Assembly: GCF_027924525.1 (NCBI RefSeq)
Contig: NZ_AP027040.1
Span: forward strand, 1,240,001-1,304,000
Origin: Aurantimicrobium sp. INA4
Lineage (GTDB): Bacteria > Actinomycetota > Actinomycetes > Actinomycetales > Microbacteriaceae
Reading direction: 5' to 3'
Length of the DNA stretch: 64,000 nucleotides
The notes below the pieces were generated by a model, which did no database searches, was not told where the DNA came from, and saw nothing but the letters and a program-made list of their open reading frames with translations. Of this stretch, positions 37,563 to 46,779 are shown in pieces (within the stretch, counting starts at the first letter, position 1; the number at the start of each line of letters is the position of its first letter). Position numbers and translations under genes: made by a program.

Positions 37563-37997
37563 ATGGATAGCCCGTTCGCGACGTCAGTGCCCAACAGGGG
37601 ACTTAGTCGTGACCGTCATGGCCGCGGAATGCGCGGCCCGGTGACGGGCCCCCACCTGCCACAGTTGCGGGGGCGGTATGAAACATTCATGATGACCGTG
37701 GCACACACGGTTGATTATTTGCGCAGCATGTGGGCTGAAGAATTAGCCGACGTTCATTTCGATGTAGCACCCACACCCCCTCGTGTATCCGTTAACGGTG
37801 TGGTGGAACGCTGGAAGGTTGATCACGAGCGCCGACGGATAGTGCTCTATCGTGTGCCGATTCAACGCATGAGCAAACTGCACAAAGACGATCCACTCCA
37901 CCGCCAGATGATGGTCGAAAGTGTTGTCTTTCGGGCCGTGGCCGAGTTGTTGGGCAAAGACCCCTGGGATTTAGGCCCAGAACGCTTACGCCCCTAA
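37563..37997 (+). CDS. Zincin-like (metallopeptidase-family) protein without HExxH
   Basis: This 144-residue protein belongs to the small actinobacterial family next to whiB2 and manB (Rv3259-type), usually annotated as a metallopeptidase family protein. It opens with DRHGRGMRGPVTGPHLP and ends with MVESVVFRAVAELLGKDPWDLGP. Where zincins would have HExxH, this segment reads VFRAVAELLG, so no metal-binding motif is present. Peptidase activity is thus unlikely from sequence. It is the only gene of this cluster on the + strand. Confidence 0.82.
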   Translation: MDSPFATSVPNRGLSRDRHGRGMRGPVTGPHLPQLRGRYETFMMTVAHTVDYLRSMWAEELADVHFDVAPTPPRVSVNGVVERWKVDHERRRIVLYRVPIQRMSKLHKDDPLHRQMMVESVVFRAVAELLGKDPWDLGPERLRP

Positions 37998-38007
37998 GCA
38001 GATCGGT

Positions 38008-39471
38008 TTAACGCGGATAAACCGTGATGGGAGAACCGAGCACGTTAGCTGGGTTCAATGCGATGGCTGAACCAAGGCCAGGACCACTGAAGCTGAGTCC
38101 ACCCAGCAAGCCTGTGGCGCCGGTCACGGTGTAGTTGGTGGCTGCCATCAAAGGTGTTGTCACCATCTGACCTTTTTTCACGCTCAGCACGATGTCTTTT
38201 TGACCTTGAGCAGACAGGGTGACCTCAGCTGTGTCGCGTCCTGGGTTGTAGAAGGTCACCGTCGGAGCAGTTCCTTGTGGGATAGGAATCAAGATTTCAT
38301 CAGTGAGGAAAGAACTGGAACTCATCCACGCGAAGTCACCGCCAGTAATGGGGGTGCCTGGGGCAGCAGTGGCATCCGTGAGGGAATCCTGGACTGTTCG
38401 AACACCAGCTGCGATGGGCTGCTCACTGGTGACAATCACGGTGTAGGTGCCATCGGCAATACCGGTTAGAGGCAGTTGCACTGCCTTCTTTGCCTTGAGC
38501 TGTGCTGAGTATTCGGTCTTTTCTCCTGTGCTAGAAAGCAGAGTGACCGTGACTTTGCTGTCTTTGTCACCAGGAGCAACAACACGAATACCCGGATCAA
38601 GGTCGCTGATCACGTCACCGATCTCTGATCGTTCGTGATCAGCCTGACCGGTGACAAACACTCCAGTGATGATTTGCTGTGTTGCAAGTCCAGCTCCGGG
38701 AACAACCCATTCAACACCGGAAGGAACGAGGGTGCGTGTAACCGATTGCTGCAAGGTGGCGAGGACCTGGCCTCCATTACTCATCACCCGCACAACTGGT
38801 GAATACACATCGGGGGCATATCCTGCCAGCGAGACGATACGTTGCTCACCAGGTTCAACAATGATTCCGTCAGAGTTGGCCGCCTCGACATAACCATTCT
38901 CGGTAAAGACTTCCAGAGTGACGGTGGCTGTGACATCTGTGGGGTTAGCCAGCATCACCAGCGTTGTGCGACCAACCTCCGTCGAACCTCCCACAAGCCA
39001 CAAATCATTAGCTGGCTCTGTACACGCTGCAGCAGCTAAACCAGAAAGAGATTCGGTTGCCAGGAGTTGTTCCTGGTTTCCGGCAAGCAGAGGCGCCTGC
39101 TCTGCGCTAGCGGCAGGCGGCACAGATATAACCTGTGGTGCACCATAGACAACACCGCTTTGGTTATCTGGTGCGTTCAGCCAGGAATTTTCAAAATTGT
39201 CTTCACTCGAGGCTTGTGCATATTCGGGCTGACCATTTGAAGTGAACGTAATGTCTGCGGTTCCTTGCGAGAGAACGTCAACGAGAGGACCAGGACACAC
39301 TCTTTGTTGCACAGCAGGAACAGGAGCAATGCTTAACGCTGGCGGTGTTCCCACAAAGCCTGGAATCGGCAACGTCACGAGGGCAACAATTCCCAGAGCA
39401 ACAGCCCCAGCACTCACAATTCCGGTGACACCGGTTACACCAGCGCGGACGAGTTTAGTTTTGTTCGTCAT
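38008..39471 (-). CDS. DUF5719-family exported protein
   Basis: The 487-residue protein has one N-terminal membrane helix (about 10-35) and a long extracytoplasmic beta-rich region made of Ig-like strands (VTATVTLEVFTENGYVEAA; KVTVTLLSSTGEKTEY; PTVTFYNPGRDTAEVTLS). The family is actinobacterial, of unknown function, and encoded beside the large GT2 protein, which suggests a shared envelope role. ATG 39471 with AGGTGA upstream is preferred over GTG 39480. It overlaps the GT2 gene by 17 bases. Confidence 0.85.
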   Translation of the reverse strand: MTNKTKLVRAGVTGVTGIVSAGAVALGIVALVTLPIPGFVGTPPALSIAPVPAVQQRVCPGPLVDVLSQGTADITFTSNGQPEYAQASSEDNFENSWLNAPDNQSGVVYGAPQVISVPPAASAEQAPLLAGNQEQLLATESLSGLAAAACTEPANDLWLVGGSTEVGRTTLVMLANPTDVTATVTLEVFTENGYVEAANSDGIIVEPGEQRIVSLAGYAPDVYSPVVRVMSNGGQVLATLQQSVTRTLVPSGVEWVVPGAGLATQQIITGVFVTGQADHERSEIGDVISDLDPGIRVVAPGDKDSKVTVTLLSSTGEKTEYSAQLKAKKAVQLPLTGIADGTYTVIVTSEQPIAAGVRTVQDSLTDATAAPGTPITGGDFAWMSSSSFLTDEILIPIPQGTAPTVTFYNPGRDTAEVTLSAQGQKDIVLSVKKGQMVTTPLMAATNYTVTGATGLLGGLSFSGPGLGSAIALNPANVLGSPITVYPR

Positions 39472-42352
39472 CTTGATCACCTGCCAACGGGTCTATCGAG
39501 GCAAGTTCCTCTTCGCTTTCAATCAAGCCGGGCAGATAGCGCTTGGGGCGTGCATCGAGCATGACGCTTCCGGTGGGAATGGCGAGCAGGAGCGTCAGGA
39601 GAATAATGAGGCCCTGAACGGAACCGATGATGATGCGCCACGGTTCAACCGGGAGAACCGATTGAAGAGGAGCAACTGCGTCGGGGGAATAACCGGGGTA
39701 GCGCCAGAGCAAACCTGCATCAGTATTTCCCACAATCTCGATACCCGCATTGGCATCCAAGGTTGCTTTCACTCGAGCAGACATTGCTTGAGACTGTGGT
39801 GTTGGCTGTTCCCCTAGTTCGGCAAGAGGATCAGTGAGAACAACAAAGCCCACACCCAGCGCAGAGAGTTCTTTGGCTGAATCATTGCCGCTGACCGATG
39901 CGAGGTTGCTCACGGTCTCGGCAAGAAGCTTCTCTTGGGCAGCAAAACCAGCTCCGGTGGTGACAAAGGTGGAAGTAGCTTCCAAGGTCATGCCGGTCCC
40001 GTGCACCAACACCGAGCCCAGACCGCCGTCAGGTTGTGGCGTGAGGACGAGAGTTCCCACCTGAGGAGATATGGCTGCTTGGGCAACAACATAAGCAGGA
40101 AGTGTTTGTCCGTTGCTGGGGGCAACTCGAGAGTTACCCAGGCTCGATGCAGCCAACGCGGGCAGAGCCAAAAGGGACACGGCAGCGATACCGGCCAGGG
40201 CAGGGAAGTAGGAGAAGCGCCGAAGAATAGAGGCGCCAGTACCTGCTGCCACAATCAATCCCAGCCACGCCAGGCTCAAACCACTACCTGGCCACACATT
40301 GACCGCTACGGACCCGTTGAAAGACACCTGCAAGCCTGAGGCGAATACTGCGGTGACAATACCTAGCACCATCACAGCAACAGCAAGCTGCGCCCGGATG
40401 GGGTACTGCGAGAACAGTCCCACGAAAGCCAACGCGACAAGGACACCCACCAAGATGGCGACCCAGACGCTGGCAACCGGATTAGCCCAAGGAAGGAAAC
40501 TGGCAGCTTGCAACCAGCCTCCAAGGCCTTCGGTGGGGAAGCCGAGAGCGAGCTGCCAGTGGGGCGCAACAGCGCTGGCTGCAGCTGGTTCAGGATCCGC
40601 GGCAAGCCCAAAGAGATTGAGACCAAAAACTTGAATCACCACGATGGGTGCAACTAACGCAGCTGCGGGAATGGGGATGGCCAAGAACCGAGGCACATAC
40701 CTACCAGTCAAGAGCAGTGTCCCAATCCAAACCACCAGCAGGGCTGGAGTCAAGGACGGTGAGCATGCCACCACTGCGGCAAACAACAGTGCCGTTGTCG
40801 CAGAAGCAGACCACGAGCGGGCGGCACGAATACCTGCAAAAAAGAGGAAGGGCAGCAGAATGTGCGTCATCACGGCGGCAGGGCGGCCATCATGAAGTGC
40901 TCCCAAAAGTGCGGGGCTCAGCCCATAACCGACAGCGATAAAAGCGCGAATGCCTGCCCGCTGTGTGAGTCTTGCGGCAAGAAGCCAAGCACCGAGACCT
41001 GCCAGGGGCATGGCTAAGAACCACAGCAGCACTAACGAGAACGAAGGCTGCCAAAAGGTGAGAGTACCCAGCAGGGCAACTACAACCGAGAAGCCGTCAG
41101 CTGGACCGACGATACTAAATGCGCCCTCGCGCCAACCCCACAGTGTTTGTGCCCACAGATCTGAGACCTGAGCACCCAAGGGAAGCAGAGCACCACCTGA
41201 AATAGCGTTAGCGCCCACCAAGGTGGAGAACGCACCAATGGACACAATCGTGAGGATGAGGGTGACCCATGCTCCACCACCAGAGAAGAAATGCAGTGGC
41301 TTCTTTTCTCCGTGCATGCGAATCTGGATTGCCTCACGCGCAAGAGATTCCCGGCGACGAACATCAGCGCGGGAAATCCGCAAGGGGGCCAGTGCAGACC
41401 AGGGAGCTTGGCGGATGCGCTTGATGTTCTTGCGTGCCCGACCGACGGCTCCTCCCGAGAATGCAGCAAAGAGAGCGGCACGGAATTCGCCGGAAACAGC
41501 ACCAGGACGCTTCGCCAAAAGTTGACCGAGGGAGCGAATGACAGCAGCCGGCATCAACGCCAGCCAGTGCCACATCAACATTCCAGAACCGGAGTAAACC
41601 AGGCGACGATAAAGCTCTGCAGAGCGGTACTGACGTGCACGCTTTTTACGAGCGCGGTAGCTGTCTGTTCCCACAGCACCAATAACGCCATCTCCGGCGT
41701 TGAGCACGCGTGCGGTGGGGACGACAGAGACGCGGTGGCCTGCAAGACGAGCGCGAACACAGAAATCGAGGGCGTCATCGACAACGCGAAGCTGGTGATC
41801 GAATCCGCCCAGTTCACTCCAGACTTGCTGGCGAACGAGCATGCCGTTGCCGCCAACACCCATGACATCGCTCATCTGGTCGTGTTGTGCCTGGTCGAGT
41901 TCATCGGTAACGAGGGAGATAGTTCGGCCACCTTGAGCCAACGTCAATCCGTATTCACGGATGTAGTCAGGACGTTCCCAATCCATTTGTTTGGGTCCCA
42001 CCACTGCCACCGAAGGGGCTACTTCGAGAGCACCAATCAGTTCAGACAGTGCGGTGGGCTCTGGAGCACTGTCTTGAGCTAAGAACCACAGCAGATCATC
42101 TGGGCCGGTCACCGCTGGAAAAGCTCGGGCAGCAACATCAAGTGCCTCACCAAAACTCAATCGGCCTTTGCCGACAAGAACTTGGCTCACCCCGAAGGCT
42201 TGAAACTGTGCTGACGCATTTTGTTTGGGGGAATTATCCACCGCAAGAATGACATCTGGCTGACGAGTTTGCTTCGAGAGTGCATCAAGGGTTCGCGCAA
42301 GATGCTCGCCTCCTTGGCGCGCCACGATTACCGCTGTAACTCTCGTTTTCAT
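39455..42352 (-). CDS. Giant GT2 glycosyltransferase with polytopic membrane domain
   Basis: This 965-residue protein has an N-terminal GT2 domain (about 1-290): TAVIVARQGGEHLARTLDAL, LAVDNSP, LWFLAQDSAPEP as the DxD-like site, GVGGNGMLVRQQVWSELGGFD, and VDDALDFCVRARLAG as the general base region. From about 350 it has some 13 hydrophobic segments and an extracytoplasmic stretch before a last helix at about 915-940. Such fusions occur in Microbacteriaceae and may extend and move an envelope polysaccharide. A GGGGAGG stretch abuts ATG 42352. The in-frame GTG at 42361 is an alternative. A TAGGCT lies 9 bases upstream. Confidence 0.88.
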   Translation of the reverse strand: MKTRVTAVIVARQGGEHLARTLDALSKQTRQPDVILAVDNSPKQNASAQFQAFGVSQVLVGKGRLSFGEALDVAARAFPAVTGPDDLLWFLAQDSAPEPTALSELIGALEVAPSVAVVGPKQMDWERPDYIREYGLTLAQGGRTISLVTDELDQAQHDQMSDVMGVGGNGMLVRQQVWSELGGFDHQLRVVDDALDFCVRARLAGHRVSVVPTARVLNAGDGVIGAVGTDSYRARKKRARQYRSAELYRRLVYSGSGMLMWHWLALMPAAVIRSLGQLLAKRPGAVSGEFRAALFAAFSGGAVGRARKNIKRIRQAPWSALAPLRISRADVRRRESLAREAIQIRMHGEKKPLHFFSGGGAWVTLILTIVSIGAFSTLVGANAISGGALLPLGAQVSDLWAQTLWGWREGAFSIVGPADGFSVVVALLGTLTFWQPSFSLVLLWFLAMPLAGLGAWLLAARLTQRAGIRAFIAVGYGLSPALLGALHDGRPAAVMTHILLPFLFFAGIRAARSWSASATTALLFAAVVACSPSLTPALLVVWIGTLLLTGRYVPRFLAIPIPAAALVAPIVVIQVFGLNLFGLAADPEPAAASAVAPHWQLALGFPTEGLGGWLQAASFLPWANPVASVWVAILVGVLVALAFVGLFSQYPIRAQLAVAVMVLGIVTAVFASGLQVSFNGSVAVNVWPGSGLSLAWLGLIVAAGTGASILRRFSYFPALAGIAAVSLLALPALAASSLGNSRVAPSNGQTLPAYVVAQAAISPQVGTLVLTPQPDGGLGSVLVHGTGMTLEATSTFVTTGAGFAAQEKLLAETVSNLASVSGNDSAKELSALGVGFVVLTDPLAELGEQPTPQSQAMSARVKATLDANAGIEIVGNTDAGLLWRYPGYSPDAVAPLQSVLPVEPWRIIIGSVQGLIILLTLLLAIPTGSVMLDARPKRYLPGLIESEEELASIDPLAGDQDDEQN

Positions 42353-42380
42353 CCTCCCCACAGCCTAGGCAGGGGATGCC

Positions 42381-42403
42381 AAAAACCCACCCAAATGGGT
42401 GGG
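42381..42403 (-). terminator. Terminator of whiB2
   Basis: On the - strand CCCACCC and GGGTGGG form a 7-bp stem with a 4-base loop, followed by TTTTT. It separates whiB2 from the GT2 gene. Confidence 0.85.
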
Positions 42404-42436
42404 CGTGGCTTGGAAAGAACTACTTCTTCGAACGCG

Positions 42437-42760
42437 TTATGCGCGGCGACGCAGCTTGCGACGCTCACGCTCACTCAGCCCGCCCCAAATGCCAAATCGC
42501 TCATCGTTAGACAGCGCATATTCGAGGCATTCACTGCGAACTTCGCACGAGGTGCAAATCTTCTTTGCATCTCTGGTCGAACCACCCTTTTCAGGGAAGA
42601 AAGATTCTGGGTCAGTCTGTGCACACAGTGCGTCAGCCTGCCACGCGAGAGGGTTGTCATCGAGGTCGATGTTGCGAGAAGAAGGGGTTCCTGGAACTCC
42701 CAAACGAACTGGATCAACAAACCAATTCTCTGGAACGCTTGCGCGATATTCCGGTGCCAT
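42437..42760 (-). CDS. whiB2: WhiB2-type iron-sulfur regulator (WhmD)
   Basis: The 107-residue Wbl protein has four cluster ligands Cys46, Cys69, Cys72 and Cys78, the GIWGGLSERERR turn and a basic RKLRRRA tail. The ALCAQTDPESFFPEKGGSTRDAKKIC spacing matches WhiB2, a septation regulator in actinobacteria. A GGGAG site is 6 bases before the ATG. The 40-residue N-terminal extension is not conserved, and a later start is possible. The leader (42761-42905) holds a palindrome at 42790. Confidence 0.93.
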   Translation of the reverse strand: MAPEYRASVPENWFVDPVRLGVPGTPSSRNIDLDDNPLAWQADALCAQTDPESFFPEKGGSTRDAKKICTSCEVRSECLEYALSNDERFGIWGGLSERERRKLRRRA

Positions 42761-42789
42761 AAAGAACTCCCACCCCGGTGTCTCTTCCG

Positions 42790-42806
42790 CACGCCACCAT
42801 GGCGTG
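42790..42806. repeat. Palindrome in the whiB2 leader
   Basis: CACGCCA and TGGCGTG are separated by 3 bases, about 30 bases upstream of the whiB2 start. It is a candidate operator or leader hairpin. Confidence 0.4.
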
Positions 42807-42905
42807 TCTATGTAATTACACCGTTGTCATTCGTATACGTCAAGTCCAGATATTGAAACTTTGAAGACGCGCTGGAGAGTTTGCGCACAAATCGGGGGAT
42901 ATCCC

Positions 42906-44069
42906 CTAAAGCGCGATGAAGAGTTCGCCGACGCCACGGACCGTAATTGCCTGTTCTTCCGCAGAAATAAAGGCATGTTGCCCTTGAGACAATTCAATAT
43001 CGGACTCATGTCCGGTGATGATGAGCTTTCCTGAGGTGCACGTAACAATTGCGTGACGGCGTAACACAATGGCTTTCGTCTGCGAGATGTCGCCTTCGAG
43101 ATGGACGTGTGCCAGAGAAAAATCAGGAACATCTGGTTCAAAGATGTCAACACCAGGGCTCACCTGAACTGCTTCAAGCAAGGGCACAGGAAGCACATCA
43201 GTCTTGACGACAGAGAGCAACTCCGGAACATCAACATGCTTTGAGGTGAGACCTCCACGAAGGACATTGTCACTGGCAGCCATGATCTCGATACCCAGGC
43301 CTCGAATGTAGGCGTGCATATTTCCAGCGGGCAAATACAGTGCTTGGCCTCGGCACAGTGTCACACGATTAAGTAGCAGAGCAACCACGATGCCGGGGTC
43401 TCCGGGGTAGTCACGTGCAAGCTCGATGAGCAGCTCGTGTTTGGTAAGTGCACCGGCGGTAGAAATTTCGGACACCAGGGCCCGTGCTTTCTCCCCGCTC
43501 AATGCCCACTCAACAGCCCAGGCAAGTGCTCGATCACCACGATCAAGTAGCTGCTGAGAAAACTCCGTCAGTGCCGAAGTGGGAGAACAAGCCTGCGCAT
43601 TCGCTACAGCGAGACGCTCCAGCTCAGCAACGGTGTCACTTATTGGTCTGAACCCACACAGAGCTTCAAATCTCTCGCTCAAGGCAAAGATCAACTCTGG
43701 TTTGTGGGCGTCGTCTTTGTAGTTTCGTACCGGGGAATCCAGGGCAATTCCTGCCGCGTTTTCGCGGGCATATCCCTCACGTGCCTGTTCTGGTGAAGGG
43801 TGTGCCTGAATAGACAGAGGGTGTGCTGCAGCCAGTATCTTCAGCAGGTATGGCAGCGGTGCATCACCTCTTTGGGTAAGAAAATCTACAATGGTGCCTG
43901 CACCATCGGCCTGTGCCACGTCAAGAATCTGGGTGGGTGAGCCTGGATGTGTGCCCAGCCACAATTCTGCTTCTGGCTTTCCGGTGGGCTCTACTCCCCT
44001 GAGCTCAGCAATATCGGTCAACGAGCCCCAGGCATAGTCGCGTGGAGTGTTATCGACTCGAATCATCAC
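42906..44069 (-). CDS. manA: Mannose-6-phosphate isomerase
   Basis: This 387-residue type I enzyme links fructose-6-phosphate to mannose-6-phosphate. DNTPRDYAWGSLTDIAEL is the N-terminal signature, LSIQAHPSPEQAREGYARENAAG carries the zinc-binding Gln and His, KPELIFALSERFEALCGFRP the Glu, and YLPAGNMHAYIRGLGIEIMAASDNVLRGG the conserved core. The start is GTG 44069, 7 bases after TAGGCT; ATG 44066 is the alternative. The stop is followed by a GGGGATATCCCC palindrome at 42894-42905. Confidence 0.95.
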   Translation of the reverse strand: MMIRVDNTPRDYAWGSLTDIAELRGVEPTGKPEAELWLGTHPGSPTQILDVAQADGAGTIVDFLTQRGDAPLPYLLKILAAAHPLSIQAHPSPEQAREGYARENAAGIALDSPVRNYKDDAHKPELIFALSERFEALCGFRPISDTVAELERLAVANAQACSPTSALTEFSQQLLDRGDRALAWAVEWALSGEKARALVSEISTAGALTKHELLIELARDYPGDPGIVVALLLNRVTLCRGQALYLPAGNMHAYIRGLGIEIMAASDNVLRGGLTSKHVDVPELLSVVKTDVLPVPLLEAVQVSPGVDIFEPDVPDFSLAHVHLEGDISQTKAIVLRRHAIVTCTSGKLIITGHESDIELSQGQHAFISAEEQAITVRGVGELFIAL

Positions 44070-44076
44070 ATAAGTG

Positions 44077-44082
44077 AGCCTA
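44077..44082 (-). promoter_or_regulatory. Candidate leaderless -10 element of manA
   Basis: TAGGCT on the - strand ends 7 bases before GTG 44069 (10 before ATG 44066), which favours the GTG start. Confidence 0.45.
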
Positions 44083-44177
44083 GTTTCTGTCCCGAATTTC
44101 GAGCTGGAGACTTCCTGACAATTCTCAAAGCGAGGCCCTGCCTAGAACAGCACTGCGCATCCGTTCGTTACTTCGTC

Positions 44178-44183
44178 TAGCCT
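44178..44183 (+). promoter_or_regulatory. Candidate leaderless -10 element of the first O-antigen-ligase-like gene
   Basis: TAGCCT ends 6 bases before ATG 44190. Confidence 0.5.
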
Positions 44184-44189
44184 TGATAC

Positions 44190-45494
44190 ATGCCCGCCAA
44201 AGAATATAGAAAAGCTAAGACTGGCCTTGCCGTCGTTGCGCTGTTCATGCTCTTTGCCGGGGAAGCTATTCGCAACCTGGTTGGTTGGGATATCTTCATG
44301 GGCCTCAGCGTCGTTTTGACGCTGATTTATATCGTGGTCATCTTCCGTGCTCGTCACCTTATTCACTGGAGAAGCATCCCCTTCTGGCTTGCATTCTTCT
44401 CGTTGTGGGCGGTGGCATCCCTGCTGTGGGCGTATTCGCCACCCAACACTGCGCTTACGTTGTGGCCCTTTGTTGAGGTCACGATTGCTGGTGTGGGTAT
44501 TGCCCTGACCCTGCCGTGGGGTGATTTTGTGCGTGCCCTGGGAACAACCCTGCGTTGGATACTTGGACTTTCACTGGTCTTTGAACTGTGGGTTGCCGTT
44601 TTTGTCGGTCACGCGATTTATCCGGTGTGGGTAGATACCAGCGAAGGAAAAATCCCTGCTGTATACCAATGGAGCCGGAACCTGCTGTTTGAAGGTGGTC
44701 CCATCCAAGGGATAGTGGGAAACCGTAACCAGCTCGGTTTCATTGCAGTTATCGCTCTCATCATCTTCTTTGTCCAATTGGCAGACAAGACTGTGTGGCG
44801 AAGCTGGGGTTTCATCTGGGTTGGGCTCTCCCTGTTCACAATCGCATTCACCCGATCAGCAACGGACCTCATTGCACTCGTTGTGGTGATGGTTGTCGCT
44901 GTGTTTGCGCTGTGGGCACGAGCCGTTCCGCAAAGTAAACGTCGCCCCTTGTATTTCACTGCCGCAGGATTAGTATTCTTCGCTGCGGTCTTCATCACCT
45001 TCGCCCAAGGATTCCTTCTGAACCTGCTGGGCAAGAGTGAAGATCTCACCGGCCGCAGTGACACCTGGGCAGCGGTGGCCGAGCTAGCTCAGCAACGACC
45101 CATCTTTGGTTGGGGTTGGCTTAGCCCCTGGGTTCCCTGGCTTGAACCCTTCAACAACTTGGCCGTGCACAACGGAGTTCACTACCTGCAAGCACACAAC
45201 ACGTGGTTAGACGTGTGGCTGCAGGTTGGCTATATCGGTGTGATTGCTCTGGCGTTTGCCATGATTGGACTGCTGTGGCGGTCCTGGTTTATTGCCGTAG
45301 ACCGCCCCCGCTGGGATTTGGTTGAAGAACGCCCCTACAGTGCTAACTCTCTGGTTCCCGTATTGATCACGGCCGCCTTGCTCACGCAAAGCTTTGCTGA
45401 GAGCCAACTCATTGTTCAATCAGGTTGGGCACTAGTGGTGGCGTTGTCGCTGACGGTGATGGTTCCCACACGCATCACGAAAGCTTTGCGCTAA
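44190..45494 (+). CDS. O-antigen ligase/Wzy-like membrane protein (first paralog)
   Basis: This 434-residue protein has about 11-12 transmembrane segments and a large outer loop with GIVGNRNQLGFIAVIALI, GRSDTWAAVAELAQQRPIFGWGWLSPW and HNTWLDVWLQVGYIGVIAL, which is the Wzy_C/WaaL signature. The family joins polysaccharide units to a lipid or protein carrier. In this Gram-positive context it may act on a wall polysaccharide. It is followed 10 bases later by a second paralog. Confidence 0.87.
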   Translation: MPAKEYRKAKTGLAVVALFMLFAGEAIRNLVGWDIFMGLSVVLTLIYIVVIFRARHLIHWRSIPFWLAFFSLWAVASLLWAYSPPNTALTLWPFVEVTIAGVGIALTLPWGDFVRALGTTLRWILGLSLVFELWVAVFVGHAIYPVWVDTSEGKIPAVYQWSRNLLFEGGPIQGIVGNRNQLGFIAVIALIIFFVQLADKTVWRSWGFIWVGLSLFTIAFTRSATDLIALVVVMVVAVFALWARAVPQSKRRPLYFTAAGLVFFAAVFITFAQGFLLNLLGKSEDLTGRSDTWAAVAELAQQRPIFGWGWLSPWVPWLEPFNNLAVHNGVHYLQAHNTWLDVWLQVGYIGVIALAFAMIGLLWRSWFIAVDRPRWDLVEERPYSANSLVPVLITAALLTQSFAESQLIVQSGWALVVALSLTVMVPTRITKALR

Positions 45495-45504
45495 GGCCTG
45501 GACT

Positions 45505-46773
45505 GTGAAAGAAACACACTCACCGGTGGCTGAGGCGGCATACGCTTTCTTTTCTCACGCCCGCTTTGCTCAAGCGCTCAGCCTGATGCTCATCGGAACA
45601 GCCTTCGGCACGCATGCACTGCGCGCACTGTTAGGAACCGCTGGGCTGACCGCTCTCATTGCAGCTGAGCTTGTGTTGCTGACGTTCATGTTGATTGCAC
45701 GCCGTCGAGTGGTGCGGTGGAATGTGTTTGTCCCGATCACCTTGGCTGTGTTCCTTGCCTGGACAATCGCCAGCTGGTTCTGGTCCTACTATCCGCGTGC
45801 CAGCGCGACTGGGTTGGCATCTCAGATTAGTTTTACGGCCCTTGCATTAGGAATCTCGGCATCCCGTGACACGATTCAACTCATTCGTGCAGTTGGGGAT
45901 GTGCTGAGAGTATTTTTGGCCACCTCCCTAGTTTTGGAAATTATTGCCGGAGTGCTCATTGATAGCCCCATCACTTTCTTAGGGATCAAAGGCAACCTCA
46001 TTTCAGGTTCGGGTATTCAGGGAATCTTTGGTTCGCGCAATGCGTTCATGATGATTTCGCTCATCGCCGCCATCACGTTTTTTATTGAGTGGCGCACCCA
46101 ATCTGTGTCACGACAGCTTGCGCTGTGGTCGTTGGCAGGATCTGCAGTGTGTGTGGTGTTGGGGGCATCTCCGGTTGGTTTTGTCACGGCATTGATTGTG
46201 GTGCTGCTAGCAGGTTTTATTTCCCTATTGCGCAAGATGGAAGCTGGCCTGCGCCGGGGTACCGAGATAGCTGCTGTCAGTGCTCTAGGTGTGTTCATGC
46301 TTGTGGTGTGGACTATCCGGAACTCAGTACTGGAGTGGCTTAGTGGCTCCCCCGTGCTGCAATATCGCCTCTCGCTCTGGTCTGAAGAATTACGCCTGGC
46401 CAAGATGAAACTCTTAGAAGGCTGGGGTTGGGTTGGGTTATGGCCTCGCAAAACACAGCCGTTCACCGTGATGAATTCCAGCAGTGGTGACATTCACAAT
46501 TCAGGTTTGAATATTTACCTGGACGTCTGGCTCCAACTAGGAATTGTTGGCTTGGCCTTATTCCTGATTCTTATTGGCTTTGCTTTTGTGCGAAGTTGGA
46601 CACTTGCTGTGTCTAAGAAGAGTGAGCTCTATATTTGGGCACCACTGGTGCTCTCGGCACTGCTGGTATCCGGCCTGGCAGAAAGTGCAGCAATCACTGA
46701 GTGGGGTTGGTTCCTTGTTGTATTGATTGTCGCCCGCAGCTCAGCGGAACTGAGCTGGCGACGTACCGAGTAA
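45505..46773 (+). CDS. O-antigen ligase/Wzy-like membrane protein (second paralog)
   Basis: The 422-residue protein has the same architecture as its upstream neighbour: GIFGSRNAFMMISLIAAI, YRLSLWSEELRLAKMKLLEGWGWVGLWP and HNSGLNIYLDVWLQLGIVGL match the first paralog's motifs. The sequences are otherwise well diverged, so the duplication is old. The start is GTG at 45505 with AAGG upstream. It converges with the LCP gene (6-base gap). Confidence 0.85.
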   Translation: MKETHSPVAEAAYAFFSHARFAQALSLMLIGTAFGTHALRALLGTAGLTALIAAELVLLTFMLIARRRVVRWNVFVPITLAVFLAWTIASWFWSYYPRASATGLASQISFTALALGISASRDTIQLIRAVGDVLRVFLATSLVLEIIAGVLIDSPITFLGIKGNLISGSGIQGIFGSRNAFMMISLIAAITFFIEWRTQSVSRQLALWSLAGSAVCVVLGASPVGFVTALIVVLLAGFISLLRKMEAGLRRGTEIAAVSALGVFMLVVWTIRNSVLEWLSGSPVLQYRLSLWSEELRLAKMKLLEGWGWVGLWPRKTQPFTVMNSSSGDIHNSGLNIYLDVWLQLGIVGLALFLILIGFAFVRSWTLAVSKKSELYIWAPLVLSALLVSGLAESAAITEWGWFLVVLIVARSSAELSWRRTE

Positions 46774-46779
46774 AACCAG

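Noticed and set aside
41291..42082. 263-codon open frame antisense inside the GT2 gene
   Set aside because: No ribosome binding site, Cys- and His-rich low-complexity translation, and the GT2 frame opposite is clearly the real one.
42894..42905. GGGGATATCCCC palindrome after manA as a terminator
   Set aside because: There is no loop and no T-run; it may be a chance palindrome or a protein site.
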